From assembly GCA_019118925.1 (NCBI GenBank), contig DWYC01000069.1, positions 1 to 44,079 of the forward strand: 44,079 nucleotides of DNA, read 5' to 3'. The notes under the pieces are model-generated. The model was given only the letters and a program-made list of their open reading frames with translations. It searched no databases and was not told the DNA's origin. The DNA comes from Candidatus Flavonifractor intestinipullorum (lineage in GTDB: Bacteria; Bacillota; Clostridia; Oscillospirales; Oscillospiraceae). Position 1 is the stretch's first letter, and every line of letters starts with the position of its first letter. Position numbers and translations under genes: made by a program. Below, one piece after another: positions 14,238 to 21,713 of the stretch.

Positions 14238-14960
14238 GTGAGTTCCCTGCGTCTCATTCAGCTCTCGCCCCGTCTCCAGGCCGTAGCCGAGTGCGTTCCG
14301 CCCGGCGCGCGCTTTGTGGATGTGGGCACCGACCACGCCTATCTCCCGGCCTACCTGCTCCAGCGGGGGGTCATCGCCCGCGCGGTGGTCTCCGACCTGC
14401 GGAAAGGCCCTCTGGACCGCGCCCGGGAGACCGCCCGCCGCTGCGGCCTGAGCGAGGTGATTTCGTTCCGCCTGTGCAACGGCCTTGCGGGAATTGCTCC
14501 GGACGAGGCCCAGGTGGTGGCCATCGCCGGTATGGGCGGGGAGACCATCATCGACATTCTGGTGGCCGCTCCCTGGATCAGGACGGGAGACCACCGCCTG
14601 CTTCTCCAGCCCATGAGTACCCTGCCCGAGCTGCGCGCCTGGCTCCAGAGCCACGGCTATGCCATCCGGCGGGAGCTGTTGCGGCAGGAGGGACATACCA
14701 TCTATACCATTCTGGACGTGACGCCGGGGGAGATGCCCCCCCTCACACCGGCCGAGTGCTGGGCCGGCCGGCAGGAGACGGGTCGGGGGGATCCCCTCCG
14801 TCCCGCCCTGCTGGAGCAGCTGCGCCGCCGGGTGGAGCGGGCTCTGACGGGCATCGCCCACTCGGACAAGCCGGAGGACGTGCCCTGGCGGCAGGAATTG
14901 GAGGCCGTCCGCGCGGGCGTCGCCGCCATGCAAAAGGAGTTGGAAGCATGCGCACGGTAA
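14238..14960 (+). CDS. trmK: tRNA (adenine(22)-N1)-methyltransferase
   Basis: TrmK methylates N1 of adenine-22 in tRNA using SAM. The protein of about 240 residues opens with LSPRLQAVAECVPPG, followed by SAM motif I FVDVGTDHAYLPAYLL, the acidic motif II VVSDLRKGPLDRA, and the family signature VAIAGMGGETI. The C-terminal part is helical and basic. The start is uncertain: GTG 14238 gives MSSLRLIQLSPR, but the best ribosome site AAGAAGGTGA overlaps that codon and is better spaced for a CTG at 14247. The 3' end overlaps the nif3-like gene by 13 bases, and trmK-nif3 adjacency is common in Firmicutes. Upstream is a terminator, so these two genes form a new unit whose promoter I do not see. Confidence 0.9.
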   Translation: MSSLRLIQLSPRLQAVAECVPPGARFVDVGTDHAYLPAYLLQRGVIARAVVSDLRKGPLDRARETARRCGLSEVISFRLCNGLAGIAPDEAQVVAIAGMGGETIIDILVAAPWIRTGDHRLLLQPMSTLPELRAWLQSHGYAIRRELLRQEGHTIYTILDVTPGEMPPLTPAECWAGRQETGRGDPLRPALLEQLRRRVERALTGIAHSDKPEDVPWRQELEAVRAGVAAMQKELEACAR

Positions 14961-15745
14961 CGGAGATCTACCGCTATCTGGACACTATGGCCCCCTTCGG
15001 GCTGCAAATGGACTTTGACAACGCGGGCTTTCTGGTGGGCCGGGGGGATCGGGAGGTCCGGAAAATCCTGGTGGCCCTGGACATCACGGAAGAGGTGGCC
15101 GCCGAGGCAGTGGAACTGGGGGCAGAGCTCATCGTCTCCCATCATCCAGTGATTTTCCACCCGGCCCGGAGCGTGACCGACGCCGACCCCACCGGGCGTA
15201 TCCTCCTGGCCCTCACGGAGGGGAAGGTAGCCGCGGTCTGTGCCCACACAAATCTGGACGCGGTGGCGGGGGGCGTCAACGACGCCCTGGCCCAGCGTCT
15301 GGGGCTCCAGCGCCTGGAGCAGCTCCACCCGGACGGGGTGGACGGCGCGGGCCGGCCCTACGGCATTGGGCGCGTGGGTGTGCTGGAGGGTATCCCGGTC
15401 TATCTGCCCGCCTTTGCCCAGCGGGTGAAGGAGGTCTTGGGGGCCGCGGGCGTGCGCTACGTGGACGCCCGCCGTCCGGTCCGCCGGGTGGCGGTGGGGG
15501 GCGGCGCCTGCGGCGACATGCTCTCCGACGCAGTCAAGCTGGGCTGCGACACCTTTGTTACCTCGGATGTAAAATACAACGTCTTTCTGGACGCCAAGGC
15601 TCTGGGCGTCAACCTCATCGACGCGGGGCACTACGCCACCGAGCAGGTGGTCTGCCCGGTGCTGGTCAAATGGCTTCAGGGGGCGTTTCCCGACCTGGAG
15701 GTGGTCCAGAGCGCCCGCCACCGGGAGGTTTATGCCTGCCTGTAG
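14948..15745 (+). CDS. Nif3-like dinuclear metal center protein (DUF34)
   Basis: A 265-residue member of the Nif3/DUF34 family, often annotated GTP cyclohydrolase 1 type 2; the true function of the family is not settled. Start is ATG 14948, eight bases after AAAAGGAG. The metal ligands are visible: LIVSHHPVIFHP carries the paired histidines, VCAHTNLDAV the next histidine and aspartate, and LIDAGHYATEQ the C-terminal histidine and glutamate. The length fits the short form of the family without the PII-like insertion found in the longer form. Its start lies inside the end of trmK, so the two are translationally coupled. Confidence 0.92.
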   Translation: MRTVTEIYRYLDTMAPFGLQMDFDNAGFLVGRGDREVRKILVALDITEEVAAEAVELGAELIVSHHPVIFHPARSVTDADPTGRILLALTEGKVAAVCAHTNLDAVAGGVNDALAQRLGLQRLEQLHPDGVDGAGRPYGIGRVGVLEGIPVYLPAFAQRVKEVLGAAGVRYVDARRPVRRVAVGGGACGDMLSDAVKLGCDTFVTSDVKYNVFLDAKALGVNLIDAGHYATEQVVCPVLVKWLQGAFPDLEVVQSARHREVYACL

Positions 15746-15754
15746 CGCCGGGGC

Positions 15755-15783
15755 TTGCAAAGCGGCTTCGGCTGTGATAGACT
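15755..15783 (+). promoter_or_regulatory. Promoter of yebC
   Basis: TTGCAA (15755-15760), 17 bases, TAGACT (15778-15783) with a TGA extended -10 element. The leader to the ATG is about 65 bases. Confidence 0.65.
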
Positions 15784-15854
15784 AATTGCGCTGATTTTCG
15801 GGTCCACGCCCCCCTGGGCGGCCCGGCTGTAACTTTTGAGAAGGGAACGATAGT

Positions 15855-16583
15855 ATGTCTGGACACTCCAAGTGGCACAATATTCAAAAGACCAAGGGGG
15901 CGGCCGATGCCAAGCGCTCGCAGATGTTCACCAAGATCGCCCGCGAGATGATCGTAGCGGTGAAGCAGGGCGGCAGCGGCGACCCGGCCAACAACTCCCG
16001 CCTGGCCACCGTCATCGCCAAGGCCAAGGCGGCCAATATGCCCAACGACAATATCAAGCGCACCATCGACCGGGCTCTGGGCGCGGGCAACAGCGACAAC
16101 TTCGAGAGCGTGGTGTACGAGGGCTACGGTCCCAACGGCGTGGCCGTCATCGTGGAGGCGCTGACCGACAACCGCCAGCGCACCGCTCCTGAGGTGCGCC
16201 ATCTGCTGGACAAGTACGGCAAGGGCCTGGGGGCCACCGGCTGCGTGTCCTGGTCCTTTGACCGCAAGGGCGTTATTATCATTGAGCGGGAGGATCTGGA
16301 TGAGGACACCGTGATGATGGACGCGCTGGACTGCGGCGCCGACGATATGCAGGCCGAGGACGAGGTCTTTACCATCTACACCGATCCGGACGCCTTTGGC
16401 GATGTGCTCTCCAAGCTGGAGGAGAAGGGTTACAGCTTCCTGGAGGCCGGCGTACAGATGGTCCCCCAGAACTATGTCACTCTCACCGACGAGGGGGATA
16501 TCAAGAACATGGAGAAGCTCATCGACCTCCTGGAGGAGAATGACGACGTGCAGAACGTCTACCACAACTGGGACCAGGAGTAA
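15855..16583 (+). CDS. yebC: YebC/PmpR family protein
   Basis: A 242-residue DUF28 protein. YebC homologues have been described as transcription regulators (PmpR) and, more recently, as ribosome-associated factors that relieve stalling at proline-rich stretches. The N-terminus MSGHSKWHNIQKTKGAADA is the family hallmark. NMPNDNIKRTIDRALG and the acidic YEGYGPNGVAVIVEALTDN follow, then the third domain (VQMVPQNYVTL). It starts at ATG 15855 after AGAAGGGA. It is a single-gene unit with its own promoter and a very strong terminator. Confidence 0.96.
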   Translation: MSGHSKWHNIQKTKGAADAKRSQMFTKIAREMIVAVKQGGSGDPANNSRLATVIAKAKAANMPNDNIKRTIDRALGAGNSDNFESVVYEGYGPNGVAVIVEALTDNRQRTAPEVRHLLDKYGKGLGATGCVSWSFDRKGVIIIEREDLDEDTVMMDALDCGADDMQAEDEVFTIYTDPDAFGDVLSKLEEKGYSFLEAGVQMVPQNYVTLTDEGDIKNMEKLIDLLEENDDVQNVYHNWDQE

Positions 16584-16639
16584 TGTATATGGAGCGGGTC
16601 CGCTCATCCGATAAACGGATGAACCGCCGCTTGAACCGG

Positions 16640-16704
16640 GACCGGGGTTGTTTCAATCCGCCCTAGAAGCGTTTAGGGGGGACTGGAACAACCCCGGTCT
16701 TTTT
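16640..16704 (+). terminator. Long-stem terminator of yebC
   Basis: GACCGGGGTTGTT (16640-16652) pairs with AACAACCCCGGTC (16687-16699), with inner pairing CCCTA/TAGGG, followed by TTTTT. The 3' end of the convergent minus-strand gene lies inside this hairpin. Confidence 0.9.
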
Positions 16705-18151
16705 GCGATCCGCCTGGAATGGGTTTGGCGCGGTGCAGAGCAGCCTGCCCCAGTAAAATCAGCATGGGTATGATGGAGTAATGATATCGGCCTGCAACTT
16801 CCACCAACATCTGTGCAAGGATCAGGCCGGTGATGTAAAGGGGAACGAGAGTATATGCCGTCGCCGTTTTGCTGCGCCACAGCTTGACTGCGCCGAACAC
16901 GGCCGTCATCAAAATCAGATAGAAAAAACCGTTGCACAGGGTGGAAAAGAGCGGCGTGTGCCGCAATACAGCGTTGGAATAGCCGACACAGCTGTCGTCG
17001 CTCCCCAGGAAATACCGGAACTTCTGGACAAACAGCTGCGGGAAATCAATGCCGCCGTCTGTAATTCGCGCTATGGCGTCGGACAGCATCTGCTCCTGGA
17101 CCTGCTGGGCGGTGGAATTTGCCTGGCTGTTGTACTCATACAGCTTATCGCTGTCCTCCTGATTCCATCGCCCGCCGGATTCTTCGTTAAAGCCGACCAA
17201 TATACTATAGCCCGGCGTGGAAGAGGGCTCCTCTTGGATCCGGTAGGTAATCAGGGCGTTCCAGAGCACACCCGAGCACAGATATACCAGGATGAGCACG
17301 GCGGAAACAATCATTCCGAAGGAAAAAACAGCGCGTTTTGCAGGCGCGGCAGGCCGAATCAGGAAAAACCAGAGTAGGAACGCGAGGATCAGAATGGCCG
17401 CGATGGGGCGGCACCCCTGAATGAGGCGCAGCAAGATACCGCCCAGCAGGCCGGACGCGACTGCGGAAAGGACGGGCCGCGTGCGCACCCTGCCGTCGAA
17501 TGCGTTTGTCACCACGAGGAGAAAACCGAGGATCAACGCGGTATACAGCGGCTCCGGCAAAACCAGACTGTTATAAATGGTCTGGGAGGGGCAGATAATC
17601 CAGAGCAGAAATCCATAGACCGCCGCCCGAAGAGAAAGCCATTGCAGGCAGAGGCGAAATAAAAAATAGCCGGAACAGACGCTCAGGAGAACATTGAGAA
17701 GGGGAGGCAGCCACGGATGGCTGCCAAAGAGCGCAAGAAAGAGGCTCAGAACCTGAGAATATCCAAAAATATGCGGGAAGAGCGCCATATAGCGCCCGCC
17801 GGACAGGACGGCCTGCTGCGACAGCGCGTTTGCATACCCCCAGAACACTGCATAATCTCCCGAGACGGGGACCCGCACCGCAGCAACCCAAAACAGCTTC
17901 ACGGTGAAACAGAGGATGATCAGAAAGAACAGGGCGCCGTTGCCGCGCAGCCGGAGCAGCAGATTCGCAACAGCCGGAAGAAGGAAGCAAAACAGGATTA
18001 CTCCCATCAAAATGCCCACTAAAAAATCGCTGAAATGTTTCCGGTCCTGACTGACTCCAACGAAGAATGCCGCAGAGCATAAAAGAATGGTAACGGTCAG
18101 CATGAGGCGCAGCAGGAGCACATAGATGCCGCTGGAAGAAGGACGGAGCAC
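16673..18151 (-). CDS. Polytopic membrane glycosyltransferase, GT39/ArnT-like
   Basis: A membrane protein of 492 residues with about eleven hydrophobic helices, similar in layout to GT39/ArnT-type glycosyltransferases that use lipid-linked sugars. The acidic first-loop motif typical of that fold appears as VPVSGDYAVFWGYANAL (near residue 95). A soluble loop of about 90 residues (YSILVGFNEESGGRW and on) lies between late helices. The start is GTG 18151, six bases after AAAGGAGGG; the longer frame from 18205 would overlap that site. GC is only about the low to mid 50s percent by eye against about 65% around it, suggesting transfer. The last nine residues (KDRGCSSPP) are encoded by the yebC terminator, so the original C-terminus may have been replaced. 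Substrate unknown. Confidence 0.7.
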   Translation of the reverse strand: MLRPSSSGIYVLLLRLMLTVTILLCSAAFFVGVSQDRKHFSDFLVGILMGVILFCFLLPAVANLLLRLRGNGALFFLIILCFTVKLFWVAAVRVPVSGDYAVFWGYANALSQQAVLSGGRYMALFPHIFGYSQVLSLFLALFGSHPWLPPLLNVLLSVCSGYFLFRLCLQWLSLRAAVYGFLLWIICPSQTIYNSLVLPEPLYTALILGFLLVVTNAFDGRVRTRPVLSAVASGLLGGILLRLIQGCRPIAAILILAFLLWFFLIRPAAPAKRAVFSFGMIVSAVLILVYLCSGVLWNALITYRIQEEPSSTPGYSILVGFNEESGGRWNQEDSDKLYEYNSQANSTAQQVQEQMLSDAIARITDGGIDFPQLFVQKFRYFLGSDDSCVGYSNAVLRHTPLFSTLCNGFFYLILMTAVFGAVKLWRSKTATAYTLVPLYITGLILAQMLVEVAGRYHYSIIPMLILLGQAALHRAKPIPGGSQKDRGCSSPP

Positions 18152-18172
18152 GACAATCCCTCCTTTTTGTAA

Positions 18173-18195
18173 GGCCGGCAGTTCCCCTGCCGGCC
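18173..18195. repeat. Inverted repeat in the glycosyltransferase leader
   Basis: GGCCGGCAG (18173-18181) and CTGCCGGCC (18187-18195) form a perfect nine-base stem with loop TTCCC, ten bases upstream of the ribosome site of the minus-strand gene. It could control translation or stabilise the mRNA. There is no T-run after it on the minus strand. Confidence 0.7.
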
Positions 18196-18279
18196 GCCTT
18201 TCCATTATAAATACCTTGAGATCTGATATTTCTTACAATTACTTTGACAATCAACAATTTTTTCCTCGCTCAAAGCGAA

Positions 18280-18310
18280 GGCCGCCCGGCGCGCTGTGCG
18301 CCGGGCGGCC
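18280..18310 (-). terminator. GC-rich hairpin after rnpB
   Basis: GGCCGCCCGGCGC and its complement form a near-perfect stem directly 3' of rnpB on the minus strand. The following TTCGCTTT is a poor U-tract, so termination may be partial and rnpB transcription could continue into the glycosyltransferase gene. Confidence 0.7.
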
Positions 18311-18315
18311 ATATT

Positions 18316-18676
18316 GCAAGTAAGCCTGTAAGCCGGGTTCTGTCCTTTAAGACAGCCATCTATCTCGACGCACCGTCGCCGGTGCGCTCCAGCCGCCTCC
18401 CCGGGACGGCCGGGCCGGCCATATGTCCCTCCACGGCGTTGCTCCGGATAGAGTTTACAGCGATGGACGCTTGGCACGCCATCGGGCGGGCTCTTACCTC
18501 CGCCTTTCCACCCTTACTCCGGGCCGCAGACGCGGCCCGGGGCGGTATATCTCTGTTGCACTTTTCCTAGGGTCGCCCCCGGCGGGTGTTACCCGTTATC
18601 CTTGCCCTGCGGAGCCCGGACTTTCCTCACCGGCGGGCCTTTCGCCCCGCCGGCGCGGCTGTCCAGCTTGCTTGCA
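18316..18676 (-). ncRNA. rnpB: RNase P RNA, class A
   Basis: The catalytic RNA of ribonuclease P, which matures tRNA 5' ends. On the minus strand the conserved CR-I block GAGGAAAGTCCGGGCTCC occurs near the 5' end. GGGTAACACCCGCC, the P10-P12 region with GGGTAAGGGTGGAAA-like sequence, AGAGCCCGCC and GTAAACTC follow, and the 3' end has ACAGAACCCGGCTTAC. P1 is closed by GCAAGCAAGCTGG at the 5' end and the matching GGCTTACTTGC at the 3' end. The length of about 360 bases fits class A. A consensus promoter ends about 7 bases upstream of the predicted 5' end. Confidence 0.95.
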
Positions 18677-18682
18677 GAGGGT

Positions 18683-18711
18683 ATTGTACCCGATTTTTCG
18701 CCGCTTGTCAA
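18683..18711 (-). promoter_or_regulatory. Consensus promoter of rnpB
   Basis: On the minus strand, TTGACA (18706-18711), 17 bases, TACAAT (18683-18688). The predicted start near 18676 agrees with the RNA 5' end. Confidence 0.88.
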
Positions 18712-18725
18712 ACCCAAACCTGCGC

Positions 18726-19070
18726 TCACCGCACGGGCGTGTAGTCGATGCGGGATTCCTCCTGCGTGGCCTCCAGCTTGAAGATCACGGGGCGCAGGCC
18801 GTCGTTGCAGCTGCAAATGGCCACGCCCTTCCGGCGGATCCAGTCGCCGTAGTAGAACAGCTCCTCCCCGGCCCCGTGGGCGAGGGCGAATACGTACTGA
18901 TAAATGGCCTTCCAGGCCTCGTCGCACAGGCCCTCCGGCTTTGCGTAGTCGGCGTAAAAAACCTGGCCCTCCCGGAGCATGGGGCAGGCGGTGAGACCCT
19001 CGACGCCGTATTCCCGGGCCAGCTCCTCGTCCAGCGTGGTTTTGAGTACGGTGATCTTGACGCGCTTCAT
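18726..19070 (-). CDS. TIGR04076 family protein
   Basis: A 114-residue protein matching the TIGR04076 pattern. The N-terminus is MKRVKITVLKTTLDEELAREYG. CPMLREGQVFYAD and PEGLCDEAW follow, and the end is AICSCNDGLRPVIFKLEA, with the paired cysteines and the DGLRPV block of the family. The start is the second ATG (19070), nine bases after AGGAGG; the first ATG (19079) touches the ribosome site. The family is uncharacterised. It has its own promoter, divergent from that of murD, and ends 15 bases before the rnpB -35 box. Cysteines suggest metal or redox chemistry, but that is a guess. Confidence 0.85.
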   Translation of the reverse strand: MKRVKITVLKTTLDEELAREYGVEGLTACPMLREGQVFYADYAKPEGLCDEAWKAIYQYVFALAHGAGEELFYYGDWIRRKGVAICSCNDGLRPVIFKLEATQEESRIDYTPVR

Positions 19071-19107
19071 GGTGTACATCCTCCTGTCGGAACGATTTTT
19101 CCTTTCT

Positions 19108-19136
19108 ATCATAGCATCAACGGGCCTGTGTGGCAA
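19108..19136 (-). promoter_or_regulatory. Promoter of the TIGR04076 gene
   Basis: On the minus strand, TTGCCA (19131-19136), 17 bases, TATGAT (19108-19113). Confidence 0.75.
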
Positions 19137-19183
19137 GAAAAGGGTTTGCCGCCCGGTCCGGTCCCTTTTTAGCGGGCTTTCCG

Positions 19184-19212
19184 TTGAAATTTTCCATCTG
19201 GCGGAGTATAAT
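19184..19212 (+). promoter_or_regulatory. Promoter of the murD-M42 operon
   Basis: TTGAAA (19184-19189), 17 bases, TATAAT (19207-19212). It is divergent from the TIGR04076 promoter. Confidence 0.85.
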
Positions 19213-19260
19213 ATTTTAGTTAGACCATGACGAAAACCGGACGGAAAGGGGAAGGAGTCT

Positions 19261-20652
19261 ATGGAACTGACATTGAACGAATATCTCTCCGGCCTGAAGG
19301 GCCAGCGGGTGGCGGTGGTGGGCATCGGCGTGTCCAATACGCCCCTGATCCGGCTGCTGGTGCGCGCGGGGGTAAAGGTAACGGCCTGCGACAAGCGCAC
19401 CCGGGAGCAGTTCAACGGCCAGGCCGATGCGCTGGAGAGTCTGGGCGTCCGTCTCCAGCTGGGACCCGACTATCGGAAGGGCCTGGAGGACTACGACGTA
19501 ATTTTCCGCACCCCGGGCCTGCGGCCCGACGTGCCCGAGCTGGAACAGGCCCGGGCGCGGGGAGCGCTGCTCACCTCCGAGATGGAGGCGTTTTTCCAGG
19601 TCTGTCCCTGCAAGCTCCTGGCGGTGACGGGCAGCGACGGCAAGACCACCACCACCTCGATCATCGCGGGGCTTTTGAAGCAGGCCGGGTATAATACCTA
19701 CGTGGGGGGCAACATCGGGAAACCGCTTCTGGCCGACGCGGGGGGTATGTCGCCCGAGGATATGGCGGTGGTGGAGCTCTCGTCCTTCCAGCTCATGACC
19801 ATGGACCGCAGCCCGGAGATTGCGGTGGTCACCAACCTGGCGCCCAACCATCTGGATGTACACAAGTCGATGGAGGAGTACGTGCAGGCCAAGCAGAACA
19901 TCTACCGCCACCAGAACGCCGGGGGCCTGGTGGTCCTCAACTACGATAACGCCATTACCCGGGGCTTTGCCGCCGACGCGGTGGGGGAGGTCACCTTCTT
20001 CAGCCGCCGGGAGCGCCTGGAAAAGGGCGTGTACGTGGAGGACGGGGCCATCTGGGTGTCCAACGACGCGGGGACGCGCCGGGTTCTCCCGGTGGAGGAT
20101 ATCCTCCTGCCCGGCTGGCACAACGTGGAAAATTACATGGCGGCCATCGGCGCGGTGGACGGCCTGGTCCCCGACGAGGTGATCCGTGCCTTCGCCGCCT
20201 CCTTCCAGGGGGTGGAGCACCGCATCGAGCTGGTGCGCACCCTGGGAGGTGTGCGCTATTACAACGACTCCATCGCCTCCAGCCCCTCCCGGACCATCGC
20301 GGGGCTGCGCTGCTTCCCGGAGAAGGTGATCCTCATTGCCGGGGGGTATGACAAGCACATCCCCTTCGACACCCTGGGGCCGGAGATCGTGGCCCATGTC
20401 AAGAAGCTCTTCCTCACCGGGGCCACGGCGGAGAAGATCCGCGCCGCGGTGGAGGCCGCCCCCAACTACGCCCCCGGACGGCCGGAGATCGCGCAAATCG
20501 ACGATTTTCAGGACGCGGTCATGGCCGCCCACTGGGCCGCCGAGCCCGGGGACGTGGTGCTCCTCTCCCCGGCGGGGGCCGCCTTCGACAAGTTCAAGAA
20601 CTTCATGGAGCGGGGCGAGACCTTTAAGCGCATTGTCAACGAACTCAAGTAA
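19261..20652 (+). CDS. murD: UDP-N-acetylmuramoylalanine--D-glutamate ligase
   Basis: MurD adds D-glutamate to UDP-MurNAc-L-Ala in the cytoplasmic steps of peptidoglycan synthesis. The 463-residue protein has the N-terminal Rossmann part (VAVVGIGVSNTPLIRLL, 17-33), the ATP loop VTGSDGKTTTTSI with GSDGKTT at 124-130, VVELSSFQL, LAPNHLDVHKS, GVEHRIELV and the C-terminal domain motif YNDSIASSPSRTIAGL. ATG 19261 follows GGAAAGGGGAAGGAG. It is separated from the usual mur/fts cluster and instead heads a transcript with three M42 peptidase genes, with 17 bases to the next start. Nothing in the sequence looks defective. Confidence 0.96.
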   Translation: MELTLNEYLSGLKGQRVAVVGIGVSNTPLIRLLVRAGVKVTACDKRTREQFNGQADALESLGVRLQLGPDYRKGLEDYDVIFRTPGLRPDVPELEQARARGALLTSEMEAFFQVCPCKLLAVTGSDGKTTTTSIIAGLLKQAGYNTYVGGNIGKPLLADAGGMSPEDMAVVELSSFQLMTMDRSPEIAVVTNLAPNHLDVHKSMEEYVQAKQNIYRHQNAGGLVVLNYDNAITRGFAADAVGEVTFFSRRERLEKGVYVEDGAIWVSNDAGTRRVLPVEDILLPGWHNVENYMAAIGAVDGLVPDEVIRAFAASFQGVEHRIELVRTLGGVRYYNDSIASSPSRTIAGLRCFPEKVILIAGGYDKHIPFDTLGPEIVAHVKKLFLTGATAEKIRAAVEAAPNYAPGRPEIAQIDDFQDAVMAAHWAAEPGDVVLLSPAGAAFDKFKNFMERGETFKRIVNELK

Positions 20653-20669
20653 TGAGGAAGTGAACTGGT

Positions 20670-21713
20670 TTGAATCTGCTGCAAACGCTGGAGGCGCTGT
20701 GCGGGGAAAACGCCCCCTCCGGCTTTGAGGCTCCGGCGGCCCGGGTGGCTGCGGAGCTGCTCGCGCCCCTGGTGGACGAGGTGTACACCGACCCCATGGG
20801 CAGCGTCGTCGGGGTGCGCCGCTGCGGCCGCCCGGAGGCGGCCAAGCTGCTGCTGGACGCCCACCTGGACGAGATCGGCCTGATGGTCACCGGCGTGGAA
20901 GAGGGTTTCCTACGCTTCGCCCCCATCGGCGGGGTGGACCCCCGGATGCTCCCCGGCCGGGAGGTGACGGTGCTCACCAATCCCCCCATCATCGGGGTGG
21001 TGGCCTGCCTGCCCCCCCACGTTCAGGGAAAAGAGGACGCCGACCGGGCGATCCCTCTCTCTGAGCTCTTTGTGGACGTGGGCCTGGGACAGGAGGAGGC
21101 CGCGGCCCGGGTGCCCATCGGCACGCCCATGGTGTTCCGGGGGGGCTGCACCTCGCTGAGCCACGGGAAGCTCTGCGGAAAGGCCATGGACGACCGCGCC
21201 TGTTTTGCCGCCCTGCTCCGCTGTGCCGAGCTGCTCCGGGAGCGCCCGCTGGACGTGGACCTCTACGTTCTGGGCTCTACCCGGGAGGAGGTCAGCGCGG
21301 CGGGGGCCCGCTGCGCGGCCTTTTCCATCGCCCCCGACTTCTGCGTGGCGGTGGACGTGACCCACGGCAACACCCCCGACGCCAGGGACAAGGGATTTGA
21401 TCTGGGCAGCGGCGCGGCCATCGGTGTGGGCCCCAATATGACGGGCTGGATGACCCGCCGTCTCATCCGCAGGGCGGAAGAGCGGAAGATCCCCTATACT
21501 CTGGAGGTCATGGGAGGGGATACGGGCACCAATGCCTGGCCCATGCAGGTCAGCCGGGAGGGCATCGCCACCGCCGTGGTGAGCCTGCCCCTGCGCTACA
21601 TGCACAGCCCCATCGAGGTGCTGGACCAGCAGGATGTAGAACAGGTGGCCCGCCTGCTGGCCGCCTTTGTGGAAGGCCTGGGAGAGGAGGCGGAGTATCC
21701 GTGCTGCAACTGA
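20670..21713 (+). CDS. M42 family metallopeptidase, copy 1
   Basis: A 347-residue M42 (glutamyl aminopeptidase/FrvX-YsdC type) di-metal aminopeptidase; the family forms cytosolic dodecameric shells that trim short peptides. Ligand motifs present: DAHLDEIGLM (H65), KAMDDRACFA, the catalytic pair in STREEVSAAGAR, the aspartate in VAVDVTHGN, and the last histidine in RYMHSPIEVL. The late glycine motif reads MGGDTGTNAW. Start is TTG 20670 after TGAGGAAGTGA. This is the first of three consecutive paralogues; it differs from them in the EEV motif (EEVSAAGA against EEVGSRGA and EEVGLRGA). It overlaps copy 2 by 13 bases. Confidence 0.92.
   Translation: MNLLQTLEALCGENAPSGFEAPAARVAAELLAPLVDEVYTDPMGSVVGVRRCGRPEAAKLLLDAHLDEIGLMVTGVEEGFLRFAPIGGVDPRMLPGREVTVLTNPPIIGVVACLPPHVQGKEDADRAIPLSELFVDVGLGQEEAAARVPIGTPMVFRGGCTSLSHGKLCGKAMDDRACFAALLRCAELLRERPLDVDLYVLGSTREEVSAAGARCAAFSIAPDFCVAVDVTHGNTPDARDKGFDLGSGAAIGVGPNMTGWMTRRLIRRAEERKIPYTLEVMGGDTGTNAWPMQVSREGIATAVVSLPLRYMHSPIEVLDQQDVEQVARLLAAFVEGLGEEAEYPCCN

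Noticed and set aside
18205-18260. Own promoter of the glycosyltransferase (minus strand, TATAAT at 18204-18209)
   Set aside because: The -10 is good, but no -35 box occurs at a proper distance, so it is mentioned only in the read-through finding.
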